NCBI GenBank assembly: GCA_021767885.1
Contig: JAASSM010000107.1
Location: 1-6,722, forward strand
DNA: 6,722 nt
Reading direction: 5' to 3'
From: a bacterium
Lineage (GTDB): Bacteria; Krumholzibacteriota; Krumholzibacteria; LZORAL124-64-63
Position 1 is the first letter of the stretch; each line of letters begins with the position of its first letter. Below the pieces are notes generated by a model. The model was not told the DNA's origin, searched no databases, and worked only from the letters and a program-made list of their open reading frames with translations. Positions 1-5,472 of this stretch are shown piece after piece. The position numbers and the translations under genes are program-made.

Positions 1-725
1 CCGCCCACGCCGGCGGCGCGGACGCCGCGGCGGTGGCCGCGGCGCTGCTGCGCGAGGCCCGGGCCATCCACGAGGAGGACGTGGCCATGAGCCGCGCGCT
101 GGGGCGGGCGGGACAGGACCTGCTGCCCCGCCAGGGCGCGGTGCTCACGCATTGCAACGCCGGCGCCCTGGCCACCGGGGGCTACGGGACCGCCCTGGGC
201 GTGGTGTACGCCGCGTGGGAGGCCGGCAAGGAGATCGCCGTCTACGCCGACGAGACGCGCCCCCTGCTGCAGGGCGCCCGGCTGACCGCCTGGGAGCTGC
301 AGAACCAGGGGGTCCCGGTCACCGTGCTGCCGGACAGCGCGGCCGCCACGGTGCTGCGCCAGGGGCGCGTGGCGGCGGTGATCACCGGCGCCGACCGCAT
401 CGCCGCCAACGGGGACGCGGCCAACAAGATCGGCACCTACCCCCTGGCCGTGCTGGCCCGGCGCCACGGGGTGCCGTTCTACGTGGCGGCGCCCAGCTCC
501 ACCATCGATCCCGAGACCCCCACCGGGCAGACCATCGCCATCGAGCAGCGGGATCCCGACGAGGTCCACGGATACGGCCGCGAGCGGTTCACGCCGGCGG
601 GCGTGGCGGCCTTCAATCCGGCCTTCGACGTGACCCCGGCCGAGCTGGTCGACGCCATCATCACCGAGCGCGGGGTCCTGCGGCCGCCGTATGCCATTCT
701 TGACACCCTGGCGCGGGAATGCTAG
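1..725 (+). CDS. mtnA: S-methyl-5-thioribose-1-phosphate isomerase, C-terminal part (5' end outside window)
   Basis: MtnA converts the aldose methylthioribose-1-phosphate to the ketose methylthioribulose-1-phosphate in the cytosolic methionine salvage pathway, which recycles methylthioadenosine. The reading frame is open from base 3 and encodes 240 residues to a TAG at 723-725. The family is about 340-350 aa, so roughly the first 100 residues lie upstream of the window. The visible part carries the catalytic-Cys motif [19 protein letters not shown] (Cys codon 153-155) and the catalytic-Asp motif [20 protein letters not shown] (Asp codon 393-395), followed by the family segments [10 protein letters not shown] and [11 protein letters not shown]. 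The related eIF2B-alpha-type proteins share this fold but not this exact pair of motifs, so the MtnA call is firm. No frameshift or internal stop is seen. A hairpin with a T-tract follows the stop and may end its transcript. It has no functional link to the ribosomal genes downstream. Confidence 0.95.
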   Translation, partial: AHAGGADAAAVAAALLREARAIHEEDVAMSRALGRAGQDLLPRQGAVLTHCNAGALATGGYGTALGVVYAAWEAGKEIAVYADETRPLLQGARLTAWELQNQGVPVTVLPDSAAATVLRQGRVAAVITGADRIAANGDAANKIGTYPLAVLARRHGVPFYVAAPSSTIDPETPTGQTIAIEQRDPDEVHGYGRERFTPAGVAAFNPAFDVTPAELVDAIITERGVLRPPYAILDTLAREC

Positions 726-728
726 ATT
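700..728 (+). promoter_or_regulatory. Candidate sigma-70-type promoter for rplM-rpsI
   Basis: A perfect -35 hexamer TTGACA (700-705) is followed by exactly 17 bases and then TAGATT (723-728), a 4/6 match to TATAAT. A TG lies one base upstream of it (720-721), as in extended -10 promoters. The -10 box overlaps the mtnA stop codon. Transcription would begin near 735, giving rplM a leader of about 175 nt. AT-rich hexamers are scarce in this GC-rich DNA, and I saw no better match in the 726-909 gap. The -35 bases also encode Leu-Asp-Thr of MtnA, so chance remains possible. Prediction from consensus only. Confidence 0.5.
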
Positions 729-761
729 TCCTGCCCCCGAGTCGAGAGTGAGGCAGGCGGG

Positions 762-782
762 TGCCGCCCAGGCGGCATTTTT
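762..782 (+). terminator. Rho-independent terminator-like hairpin after mtnA, possibly an attenuator in the rplM leader
   Basis: TGCCGCC (762-768) and GGCGGCA (771-777) are perfect inverted repeats; read as a 6-bp stem they enclose a four-base CCAG loop. Five Ts follow directly (778-782). This fits an intrinsic terminator 37 bases after the mtnA stop. It also lies downstream of the promoter match at 700-728, so it may act within the rplM transcript. GGCGG at 756-760 can pair instead with CCGCC at 764-768, which would disrupt the terminator stem. Confidence 0.6.
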
Positions 783-899
783 GCTTGTCCCTGAACGAGT
801 TACGGTTTCGACGCTGCGAATGGCCGGCGCCGCGCCTCGGTGCGCTGCGGCCGGCTCGTGGCCGTGTCCGCCGGAGTTGTGGATCTGGCGGGCCGTTCC

Positions 900-904
900 G
901 GAGG
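900..904 (+). promoter_or_regulatory. Shine-Dalgarno site fixing the GTG start of rplM
   Basis: GGAGG lies five bases before the GTG at 910. It supports that start over the in-frame ATG at 925, which has no comparable purine run at the right distance and would remove the conserved K-T-Y/F N-terminus of L13. Confidence 0.8.
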
Positions 905-909
905 CCAAC

Positions 910-1344
910 GTGAAGACCTATTCGATGAAGCAGGCGGAGATCGCCAAGGACTGGCTGGTGGTCGACGCCACGGACATCCCGCTCGGCCGCCTGGCGACCC
1001 GCATCGCCACCTTCCTGCGTGGCAAGCACAAGCCCACGTTCCAGCCCAACCTCGACATGGGCGACAACGTGATCGTGATCAACGCGCAGAAGGTGAAGCT
1101 GACCGGCCAGAAGCTGGACCAGAAGGTCTATCTCCGTTACACGGGGTGGATGGGCGGCCAGAAGGCCACGCCCATGCGCACCATGATGGAGAAGCACCCC
1201 GACCGCGTGGTGGCCAAGGCCGTCTGGGGCATGATGCCCAAGACCCGGCTCGGCCGCCGGCAGATGACCCACCTGCGCGTCTATGCCGGGGCGGAGCACC
1301 CGCATCACGCCCAGCAGCCCAAGACCGTCGAGCTCGGAGGTTGA
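910..1344 (+). CDS. rplM: 50S ribosomal protein L13
   Basis: L13 is an early-assembly protein of the large ribosomal subunit that binds 23S rRNA. The product is 144 aa, the usual length (E. coli 142). The N-terminal half contains [17 protein letters not shown] (residues 14-30) and the FLRGKHKP segment. The family signature region follows at about 105-132 with [14 protein letters not shown] and the [14 protein letters not shown] end. The GTG start is chosen because it has GGAGG five bases upstream and the resulting (M)KTYSMK matches the usual MKT-type L13 N-terminus. It is paired with rpsI five bases downstream, the almost universal L13-S9 arrangement. It is the first gene after a long leader and a candidate promoter, so the pair is probably its own transcription start point; transcription may continue into rpsB. 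Nothing in the protein is unusual. Confidence 0.97.
   Translation: MKTYSMKQAEIAKDWLVVDATDIPLGRLATRIATFLRGKHKPTFQPNLDMGDNVIVINAQKVKLTGQKLDQKVYLRYTGWMGGQKATPMRTMMEKHPDRVVAKAVWGMMPKTRLGRRQMTHLRVYAGAEHPHHAQQPKTVELGG
1336..1340 (+). promoter_or_regulatory. Shine-Dalgarno site of rpsI, inside the end of rplM
   Basis: GGAGG overlaps the last two glycine codons of rplM and sits nine bases before the TTG at 1350. No in-frame ATG or GTG exists near the S9 N-terminus, so this site decides the TTG start and suggests translational coupling to rplM. Confidence 0.65.
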
Positions 1345-1349
1345 GAATC

Positions 1350-1736
1350 TTGGAGGAGAGGTATTACGCCACCGGCCGCCGCAAGACCTCGGTCGCGCGG
1401 GTCTGGCTGACCCAGGGCAATGGCAAGGTGACCGTCAACCGCCGCGAGGTGAAGGACTACTTCAGCGAGATGCAGATCCTGCACGCGCTGCAGCCGTTGC
1501 GCACCCTCGGCGTGGGGACGGATTTCGACATCTGGTGCACCGTCAAGGGCGGGGGCATCAGTGGTCAGGCCGGCGCCCTGCGCCACGGCCTGGCCCGGGC
1601 GCTCGTGGTGGCCAACGACGAGTTCCGCAAGCCGCTGCGCAAGGGCGGCTTCCTGACGCGGGATTCGCGCATGGTCGAGCGCAAGAAGTACGGTCAGCCG
1701 GGCGCGCGGAAGCGCTTCCAGTTCTCCAAGCGCTAG
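1350..1736 (+). CDS. rpsI: 30S ribosomal protein S9
   Basis: S9 sits in the head of the small subunit, and its C-terminal tail reaches towards the P-site tRNA. Starting at TTG the product is 128 aa, close to E. coli S9 (130 aa). It opens (M)[19 protein letters not shown], the standard S9 N-terminus, carries the signature [19 protein letters not shown] at residues 67-85, then [13 protein letters not shown], and ends in the conserved QFSKR tail that contacts tRNA. The frame stays open well upstream through rplM, but that upstream translation is a shadow of L13. The only suitable start is TTG at 1350, with GGAGG nine bases before it; the TTG at 1341 would overlap that site. The stop of rplM lies five bases upstream, so the pair is presumably cotranscribed and translationally coupled. 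Confidence 0.96.
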   Translation: MEERYYATGRRKTSVARVWLTQGNGKVTVNRREVKDYFSEMQILHALQPLRTLGVGTDFDIWCTVKGGGISGQAGALRHGLARALVVANDEFRKPLRKGGFLTRDSRMVERKKYGQPGARKRFQFSKR

Positions 1737-1753
1737 CGGCGACCGAACACGCA

Positions 1754-1815
1754 CCCGGTACGAGGCGCGGGACAGGTGGCGCTCACGCGTTCATCCCGCG
1801 CCGTCGACCACCGGG
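1754..1815 (+). promoter_or_regulatory. Long stem-loop in the rpsI-rpsB gap, candidate rpsB leader element
   Basis: Three nested stems are visible. The main one is nine perfect Watson-Crick pairs, GGCGCGGGA (1764-1772) with TCCCGCGCC (1794-1802). Below it CGA 1761-1763 pairs with TCG 1804-1806, leaving one bulged base at 1803. After an internal loop (1760 against 1807-1809), CCCGGT 1754-1759 pairs with ACCGGG 1810-1815. The apical loop is 21 bases. No T-tract follows, so it is not a standard intrinsic terminator. It ends 31 bases before the rpsB ATG, and its 3' strand runs into a purine run at 1813-1820. In E. coli S2 represses rpsB-tsf through a structured leader; a similar role here is inference. 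Confidence 0.55.
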
Positions 1816-1832
1816 GAGGATCAACCTGAACC

Positions 1833-1837
1833 AGGAG
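1833..1837 (+). promoter_or_regulatory. Shine-Dalgarno site of rpsB
   Basis: AGGAG lies nine bases before the ATG at 1847. A second purine run, GGGGAGGA at 1813-1820, is too far upstream to serve this start, and its first three bases are taken up in the base of the stem-loop before it. Confidence 0.75.
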
Positions 1838-1846
1838 TGAACCGTC

Positions 1847-2722
1847 ATGGCCAACGTCGGACTGCGCGACCTGCTCGAGGCAGGCGTCCACTTCGGGCAC
1901 CAGACCCGCAAGTGGAATCCCAAGATGAAGCCGTACATCTTCATCGCCCGCGGCGGCATCTACATCATCGACCTGCAGAAGACCCTGCGGCAGCTCAACC
2001 GGGCCACCGATTTCCTGCGCGACGTCGCCGCCCGCGGCGGGACGGTGCTCTTCATCGGCACCAAGAAGCAGGCCAAGGTGGCCATCCGCGAGGCGGCCCA
2101 GAAGTGCGGCATGCCCTACGTGACCGAGCGCTGGCTCGGCGGCATGCTCACCAACTGGCAGACCATCTCGCAGCGGGTCGAGAAGATGGAGGACTTCGAG
2201 GCGATGATGCGCGACGGTCGCCTGGAGAAGCTCTCGAAGAAGGAGCAGCTCGAGGCCAACCGTTCCTACGAGAAGCTGCACAAGAACCTCGGCGGCATCC
2301 GCACCATGAAGAAGGTCCCCGACGCGGTCTTCGTGGTGGACACCGCGGAGGAGGAGACCGCCGTCCGCGAGGCCAACAAGCTGAACATCCCCGTCATCGG
2401 CATCGTCGACACCAACGCCGATCCCAACCTCATCAAGTTCCCCATCCCCGGGAACGACGACGCCATCCGCAGCATCAACCTGTTCGCCCGCGTGGTGGCC
2501 CAGTCCATCGAGGAGGGCAAGCAGGCCCGCGCCGAGGGCCGCGACCAGGTCGACATGGCCGCCGCCGCTCCCGCCGAGCCGCAGGCCACCGCCTCGCTCG
2601 AGGGCGATGCGAGCAAGGTCGCCGCGCCCACCCCCGCCACCGGCGCGGAGCCGGCCGCGGACAAGCCGGCAGAGGACAAGGCCGCGGAGAGCAACCCCGC
2701 GGAGACCAGGCCCGAGGCTTAA
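1847..2722 (+). CDS. rpsB: 30S ribosomal protein S2
   Basis: S2 binds late to the small subunit at the head-body junction and is needed for S1 binding in bacteria that have S1. The 291-aa product opens with the family signature, MANVGLRDLLEAGVHFGHQT, followed by RKWNPKMKPYIF and DLQKTL. RWLGGMLTNWQTI lies near residues 95-107, and the second signature PDAVFVVDTAEEETAVREA is at 158-176. PIPGNDDAIRSINLFA near 199-214 closes the core. The core ends near residue 230. About 55 further residues, rich in Ala, Pro, Glu and Asp, form a low-complexity and probably disordered tail; E. coli S2 is 241 aa without it. The ATG is fixed by AGGAG nine bases upstream and by the MANVGLRDLL match. A structured leader precedes the gene, and tsf follows after 25 bases, the standard pairing. 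Confidence 0.97.
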   Translation: MANVGLRDLLEAGVHFGHQTRKWNPKMKPYIFIARGGIYIIDLQKTLRQLNRATDFLRDVAARGGTVLFIGTKKQAKVAIREAAQKCGMPYVTERWLGGMLTNWQTISQRVEKMEDFEAMMRDGRLEKLSKKEQLEANRSYEKLHKNLGGIRTMKKVPDAVFVVDTAEEETAVREANKLNIPVIGIVDTNADPNLIKFPIPGNDDAIRSINLFARVVAQSIEEGKQARAEGRDQVDMAAAAPAEPQATASLEGDASKVAAPTPATGAEPAADKPAEDKAAESNPAETRPEA

Positions 2723-2747
2723 AAGGAACCAGGGAGAGACGACGGAC

Positions 2748-3341
2748 ATGGAAATCAACGCCAAGATGGTCAAGGAGCTCCGCGACGCCACCAACGCGGG
2801 CATGATGGATTGCAAGCGCGCGCTGCAGGAGTGCGGCGGCGATCTCGAGCAGGCCAAGGACTACCTGCGCAAGAAGGGCATCGCCAAGGCCGAGAAGAAG
2901 GCCGACCGCGCCACCGCCGAGGGCCTGGTGGGTTCCTACATCCACATGGGCGGCAAGGTGGGCGTGCTGGTGGAGGTGGCCTGCGAGACCGACTTCGTGG
3001 CCCGCACCGACGACTTCAAGGAGCTGGTGCACAACCTGGCCATGCACATCGCCGCGGCCAGCCCGGTCGCCGTCACGCGCGAGGAAGTGGATCCCACCCT
3101 CATCGAGAAGGAGAAGGAGATCTACGCGGCGCAGATGCGCGAGGAGGGCAAGCCGGAGGCGATGATCGAGAAGATCGTCGAGGGCAAGGTCGGCAAGTAC
3201 TACTCCGAGGTGGTGCTCCTCGAGCAGAAGTACGTCAAGGATCCCGACATGACCATCGAGGACTACCTCAAGTCCGTGATCGGCAAGCTGGGCGAGAACA
3301 TGCAGGTCAAGCGCTTCGCCCGCTTCGCCATCGGCGAATGA
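2748..3341 (+). CDS. tsf: Elongation factor Ts, short form
   Basis: EF-Ts is the guanine-nucleotide exchange factor that releases GDP from EF-Tu so it can reload with GTP and aminoacyl-tRNA. The 197-aa product has the N-terminal UBA-like domain (residues 1 to about 45, with LRDATNAGMMDCKRAL at 11-26), then the core with VEVACETDFVARTDDF (75-90). Its Thr-Asp-Phe-Val motif is the part that intrudes into EF-Tu and displaces the nucleotide-bound magnesium. The C-terminal segment is a single core half, ending QVKRFARFAIGE. E. coli EF-Ts is about 283 aa with a duplicated core; the Thermus type is near 196 aa and works as a dimer, so this protein belongs to the short class by length. The start is ATG with AGGGAG 11 bases upstream. 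No terminator-like hairpin separates it from rpsB, and pyrH begins four bases after its stop. Confidence 0.96.
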   Translation: MEINAKMVKELRDATNAGMMDCKRALQECGGDLEQAKDYLRKKGIAKAEKKADRATAEGLVGSYIHMGGKVGVLVEVACETDFVARTDDFKELVHNLAMHIAAASPVAVTREEVDPTLIEKEKEIYAAQMREEGKPEAMIEKIVEGKVGKYYSEVVLLEQKYVKDPDMTIEDYLKSVIGKLGENMQVKRFARFAIGE

Positions 3342-3345
3342 GTCG

Positions 3346-4065
3346 ATGTTGCCGTACTCACGGGTGCTCCTGAAGCTCAGCGGCGAGGCCCTCGCCACCG
3401 AGCAGGAGCAGTTCTCGCACGAGAAGCTGACCGGCCTGGCGCAGGTTCTGCACCAGGCCGTGCAGCGTGGGGTCCAGGTGGGCGTGGTGTGTGGCGCGGG
3501 GAACATCTTCCGCGCCCGCCAGGCCAACCTGGGCGTCATGGGCCGGGTCACCGCCGACCACGTGGGCATGCTCGCCACGATGATGAACGCGGCGGTCCTG
3601 CGCGACTACCTGCGCGCCGAGGGCCAGCGGGCGGTGATCTTCGCGCCGCGCGAGCAGCACCCGCTGGCCCGGCCCTTCGCCCGCGACCGCGCGCTGGAGC
3701 TGATCAAGGACGGCACGGTGCTCGTCTTCGCCGGCGGCACCGGCAACCCCTACTTCACCACCGACTCGGCCGCGGCACTCCGGGCCCTGGAGATCTCCGC
3801 CGACGGGCTGCTCAAGGGCACCCAGGTGGATGGGGTTTACGACCGCGACCCGCACCGGTATCCTGAGGCGAAACGGTTTGCGCACCTGACCTACGACGAG
3901 GTGCTCGCGCGCAAGCTGCGCGTCATGGACCTGACCGCCATCACGCTCTGCGCCGAGGGCAACCTCGCCGTGACGGTCTTCGACATCTCCGACCCGGAGA
4001 ACCTGCTCCGGATCCTCGACGGCGAGAGCCTGGGGACCCGGATCACAAAGGAGCCGCCGCAATGA
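3346..4065 (+). CDS. pyrH: UMP kinase (uridylate kinase)
   Basis: PyrH phosphorylates UMP to UDP with ATP, feeding RNA, DNA and sugar-nucleotide synthesis, and in bacteria is a hexamer of the amino-acid-kinase fold. The length of 239 aa is normal. Motifs in order: RVLLKLSGEAL (6-16, ATP site), the glycine loop VVCGAGNIFR (47-56), TADHVGM (69-75), GGTGNPYFTTDSAAALRA (120-137), VDGVYDRDP (151-159), LTYDEVL (171-177) and RVMDLTAITLC (192-202). The usual GGGN is CGAGN here, and the segment between residues 96 and 115 (AVIFAPREQHPLARPFARDR) differs from common PyrH, where SAI-type sequence is typical; catalytic Lys and Asp positions look intact. ATG at 3346 lies four bases after the tsf stop with no clear Shine-Dalgarno, so it probably depends on coupling to tsf. 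The stop overlaps the frr start (ATGA). Confidence 0.95.
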   Translation: MLPYSRVLLKLSGEALATEQEQFSHEKLTGLAQVLHQAVQRGVQVGVVCGAGNIFRARQANLGVMGRVTADHVGMLATMMNAAVLRDYLRAEGQRAVIFAPREQHPLARPFARDRALELIKDGTVLVFAGGTGNPYFTTDSAAALRALEISADGLLKGTQVDGVYDRDPHRYPEAKRFAHLTYDEVLARKLRVMDLTAITLCAEGNLAVTVFDISDPENLLRILDGESLGTRITKEPPQ

Positions 4066-4619
4066 GCAAGGACGTCCTGGAGAACACCGAACTGGAGATG
4101 GCCGAGGCCCTGGACGCGGTGAAGCGTCGCCTCGGCAAGCTGCGCACCGGCAAGGCGTCGCCCGCCCTGCTGGACGGGGTCATGGTGGACTACTACGGGG
4201 CGCCCACGCCGCTGAAGCAGCTGGCGACGGTGGCCGCGCCGGAGGCCCGCCTGCTCACCGTCAAGCCCTTCGACCGGGGCTCCATCGGCGCCATCGAGAA
4301 GTCCATCCAGGCCGGCAACCTGGGCCTGAATCCCTCCAACGACGGCATGATGATCCGTATCCAGATCCCCGAGCTCACCGAGGAGCGTCGTCGCGAGTTC
4401 ACCAAGCTGGCCCGCGAGATCGGCGAGGACGGCAAGGTGGCCGCCCGCCGCGCCCGGCAGGACGGCAACGACGCCCTGAAGAAGGAGCTCAAGGACAGCG
4501 AGATCACCGAGGACGAGCACCACGCCGAGCGGGAGCAGATCCAGGAGCTCACCGACCGCTTCTGCGCCGAGATCGACCAGGTGGTCAAGGCCAAGGAAGC
4601 GGAGATCATGGAGATCTAG
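4062..4619 (+). CDS. frr: Ribosome recycling factor
   Basis: RRF splits post-termination ribosomes together with EF-G, freeing subunits for a new round. The 185-aa product is the standard length. It is helical domain I interrupted by a small beta domain. RTGKASPALLDGVMVDYYG (28-46) and APTPLKQLATV (47-57) lead into the beta domain, with TVKPFDRGSIGAIEKSI (66-82), then GLNPSNDGMMIRIQIP (88-103). The closing long helices start LTEERRREFTKLAREIGED and contain KVAARRARQDGNDALKK (125-141), equivalent to the VRNVRRDAND motif with its essential arginine. The ATG overlaps the pyrH stop by four bases (ATGA), and AAAGGAG at 4047-4053, eight bases upstream, is a strong ribosome binding site. uppS begins one base after its stop. 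Nothing is unusual. Confidence 0.97.
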   Translation: MSKDVLENTELEMAEALDAVKRRLGKLRTGKASPALLDGVMVDYYGAPTPLKQLATVAAPEARLLTVKPFDRGSIGAIEKSIQAGNLGLNPSNDGMMIRIQIPELTEERRREFTKLAREIGEDGKVAARRARQDGNDALKKELKDSEITEDEHHAEREQIQELTDRFCAEIDQVVKAKEAEIMEI

Positions 4620-4620
4620 C

Positions 4621-5472
4621 ATGGCCGCCGGCGACCGCTACCGCGAACTCGACGACGAGCAACTCGCGTCCGAGCTGGTCGCCCGGGGAGGCCTGCCGCG
4701 GCACGTGGCCATCATCATGGACGGCAACGGACGCTGGGCGCGCCGGCGGCACCTGCCGCGCGCCGCCGGACATCGCGCCGGCCGCCACTCGGTGCGGGCG
4801 GCCGTGCGGGTCTGCTCGCGGCTGGGCATCGAGGTGCTCACCCTCTACACCTTCAGCCAGGAGAACTTCCGCCGTCCGCAGGCGGAGGTGCGGGCGCTGT
4901 GGTCGTTCCTGGAGGAGGCGCTGGTGGCGGAGTGCGACGAGCTCCGCGAGCGGGGCGTCCGCCTCCTGGTGTCCGGGGACGTGGCGCAGCTGCCTCCGCG
5001 GGCGCAGGAGGCGCTGGACACCGCCGTCTCCCGCCTCGCCGGCGGCGAGGGCCTGACCCTGAACCTGGCGCTGGCCTACGGCGGTCGGCAGGAGATCGTG
5101 CGGGCGGCGCGGCGTCTGGCGGAGCGCGTGGCGGCGGGGGAGCTGGCTCCCGCGGACATCGACGAGGCCGCGCTGCGTGGCGAGCTCTACCATCCCGAGG
5201 TGCCCGATCCGGACCTGGTGATCCGCACCAGCGGCGAGTGCCGGCTGAGCAACTTCCTGGTCTGGCAGTCCGCCTATGCCGAGCTGCTGATCTCGCCGGT
5301 CCTGTGGCCGGATTTCCGCGAGCGTCATCTCATGCTCGCCATGGACGAGTACCTCTGCCGGGAGCGGCGGTTCGGCGGCGTCGACGGCGCGGCCACGGCC
5401 GACGACACCGCGGCCTCACCCTCGGTCCTCGACCCCGCCCGCTGGAAGCGCCTGCTGGGGAATCGGTCGTGA
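4621..5472 (+). CDS. uppS: Undecaprenyl diphosphate synthase (cis-prenyltransferase)
   Basis: UppS adds isopentenyl diphosphate units in cis to farnesyl diphosphate to give the C55 lipid carrier of peptidoglycan and O-antigen synthesis, working at the inner face of the membrane. The product is 283 aa. It has HVAIIMDGNGRWARRR (28-43) with the catalytic Asp34, LTLYTFSQENFRRP (73-86, canonical FSSENW), LNLALAYGGRQEIVRA (147-162) and PDLVIRTSGECRLSNF (197-212), then WQSAYAELLISPVLWPDF. All diphosphate-binding arginines of the RTSGECRLSNF motif are present. About 30 extra residues follow the usual end near 252, so it is longer than the common 250 aa. The exact chain length (C55 or shorter) cannot be read from sequence. 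GGAG at 4610-4613, seven bases upstream, supports the ATG. The stop overlaps the cdsA GTG (GTGA). Confidence 0.95.
   Translation: MAAGDRYRELDDEQLASELVARGGLPRHVAIIMDGNGRWARRRHLPRAAGHRAGRHSVRAAVRVCSRLGIEVLTLYTFSQENFRRPQAEVRALWSFLEEALVAECDELRERGVRLLVSGDVAQLPPRAQEALDTAVSRLAGGEGLTLNLALAYGGRQEIVRAARRLAERVAAGELAPADIDEAALRGELYHPEVPDPDLVIRTSGECRLSNFLVWQSAYAELLISPVLWPDFRERHLMLAMDEYLCRERRFGGVDGAATADDTAASPSVLDPARWKRLLGNRS

Larger units (their letters stand above)
735..909 (+). promoter_or_regulatory. Putative structured 5' leader of rplM
   Basis: No open frame with a plausible start and product occupies this gap between mtnA and rplM. After the terminator-like hairpin it holds a second hairpin: GCCGGC at 823-828 pairs with GCCGGC at 850-855, with GCGC 832-835 pairing GCGC 842-845 inside. 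CCGCC 868-872 can pair with GGCGG 887-891. Just before the gene, GGCC 891-894 can pair with GGCC 903-906, partly covering the ribosome binding site. L13 represses its own operon through an mRNA leader in some bacteria, so a regulatory role is plausible. The 5' boundary rests on the predicted promoter, and short GC stems arise easily in such DNA. Confidence 0.4.

Noticed and set aside
781..820. Alternative promoter after the hairpin (TTGCTT at 781)
   Set aside because: No acceptable -10 hexamer lies 16-18 bases downstream; TACGGT is only 14 bases away.
726..909. SAM- or methionine-responsive riboswitch next to mtnA
   Set aside because: The gap is downstream of mtnA and shows no recognisable riboswitch core; the gene that follows is ribosomal.
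840..1349. Open frame continuous with rpsI running back through rplM, which would suggest an S9 fusion
   Set aside because: Its upstream translation is Arg/Gly/Pro-rich shadow sequence of L13 in another frame; homology to S9 begins only at the TTG at 1350.
1819..1840. Tiny reading frame (LNQE or INLNQE, stop) after the purine run before rpsB, as a possible leader peptide
   Set aside because: It would need a CTG or ATC start, is only 4-6 codons long, and has no distinctive codon run.
2723..2747. Attenuator between rpsB and tsf, as reported in E. coli
   Set aside because: The 25-base purine-rich gap has no inverted repeat and no T-tract.
1733..2857. Long minus-strand open frames opposite rpsB and tsf (also opposite pyrH, frr and uppS)
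   Set aside because: They are antisense to confidently identified genes, rich in Leu/Val/His/Arg as expected from GC-rich complement strands, and show no recognisable domain.
4899..5468. Long open frame upstream of and in frame with cdsA
   Set aside because: It overlaps uppS in another frame and has the skewed composition of a shadow; CdsA homology starts at the GTG at 5469.
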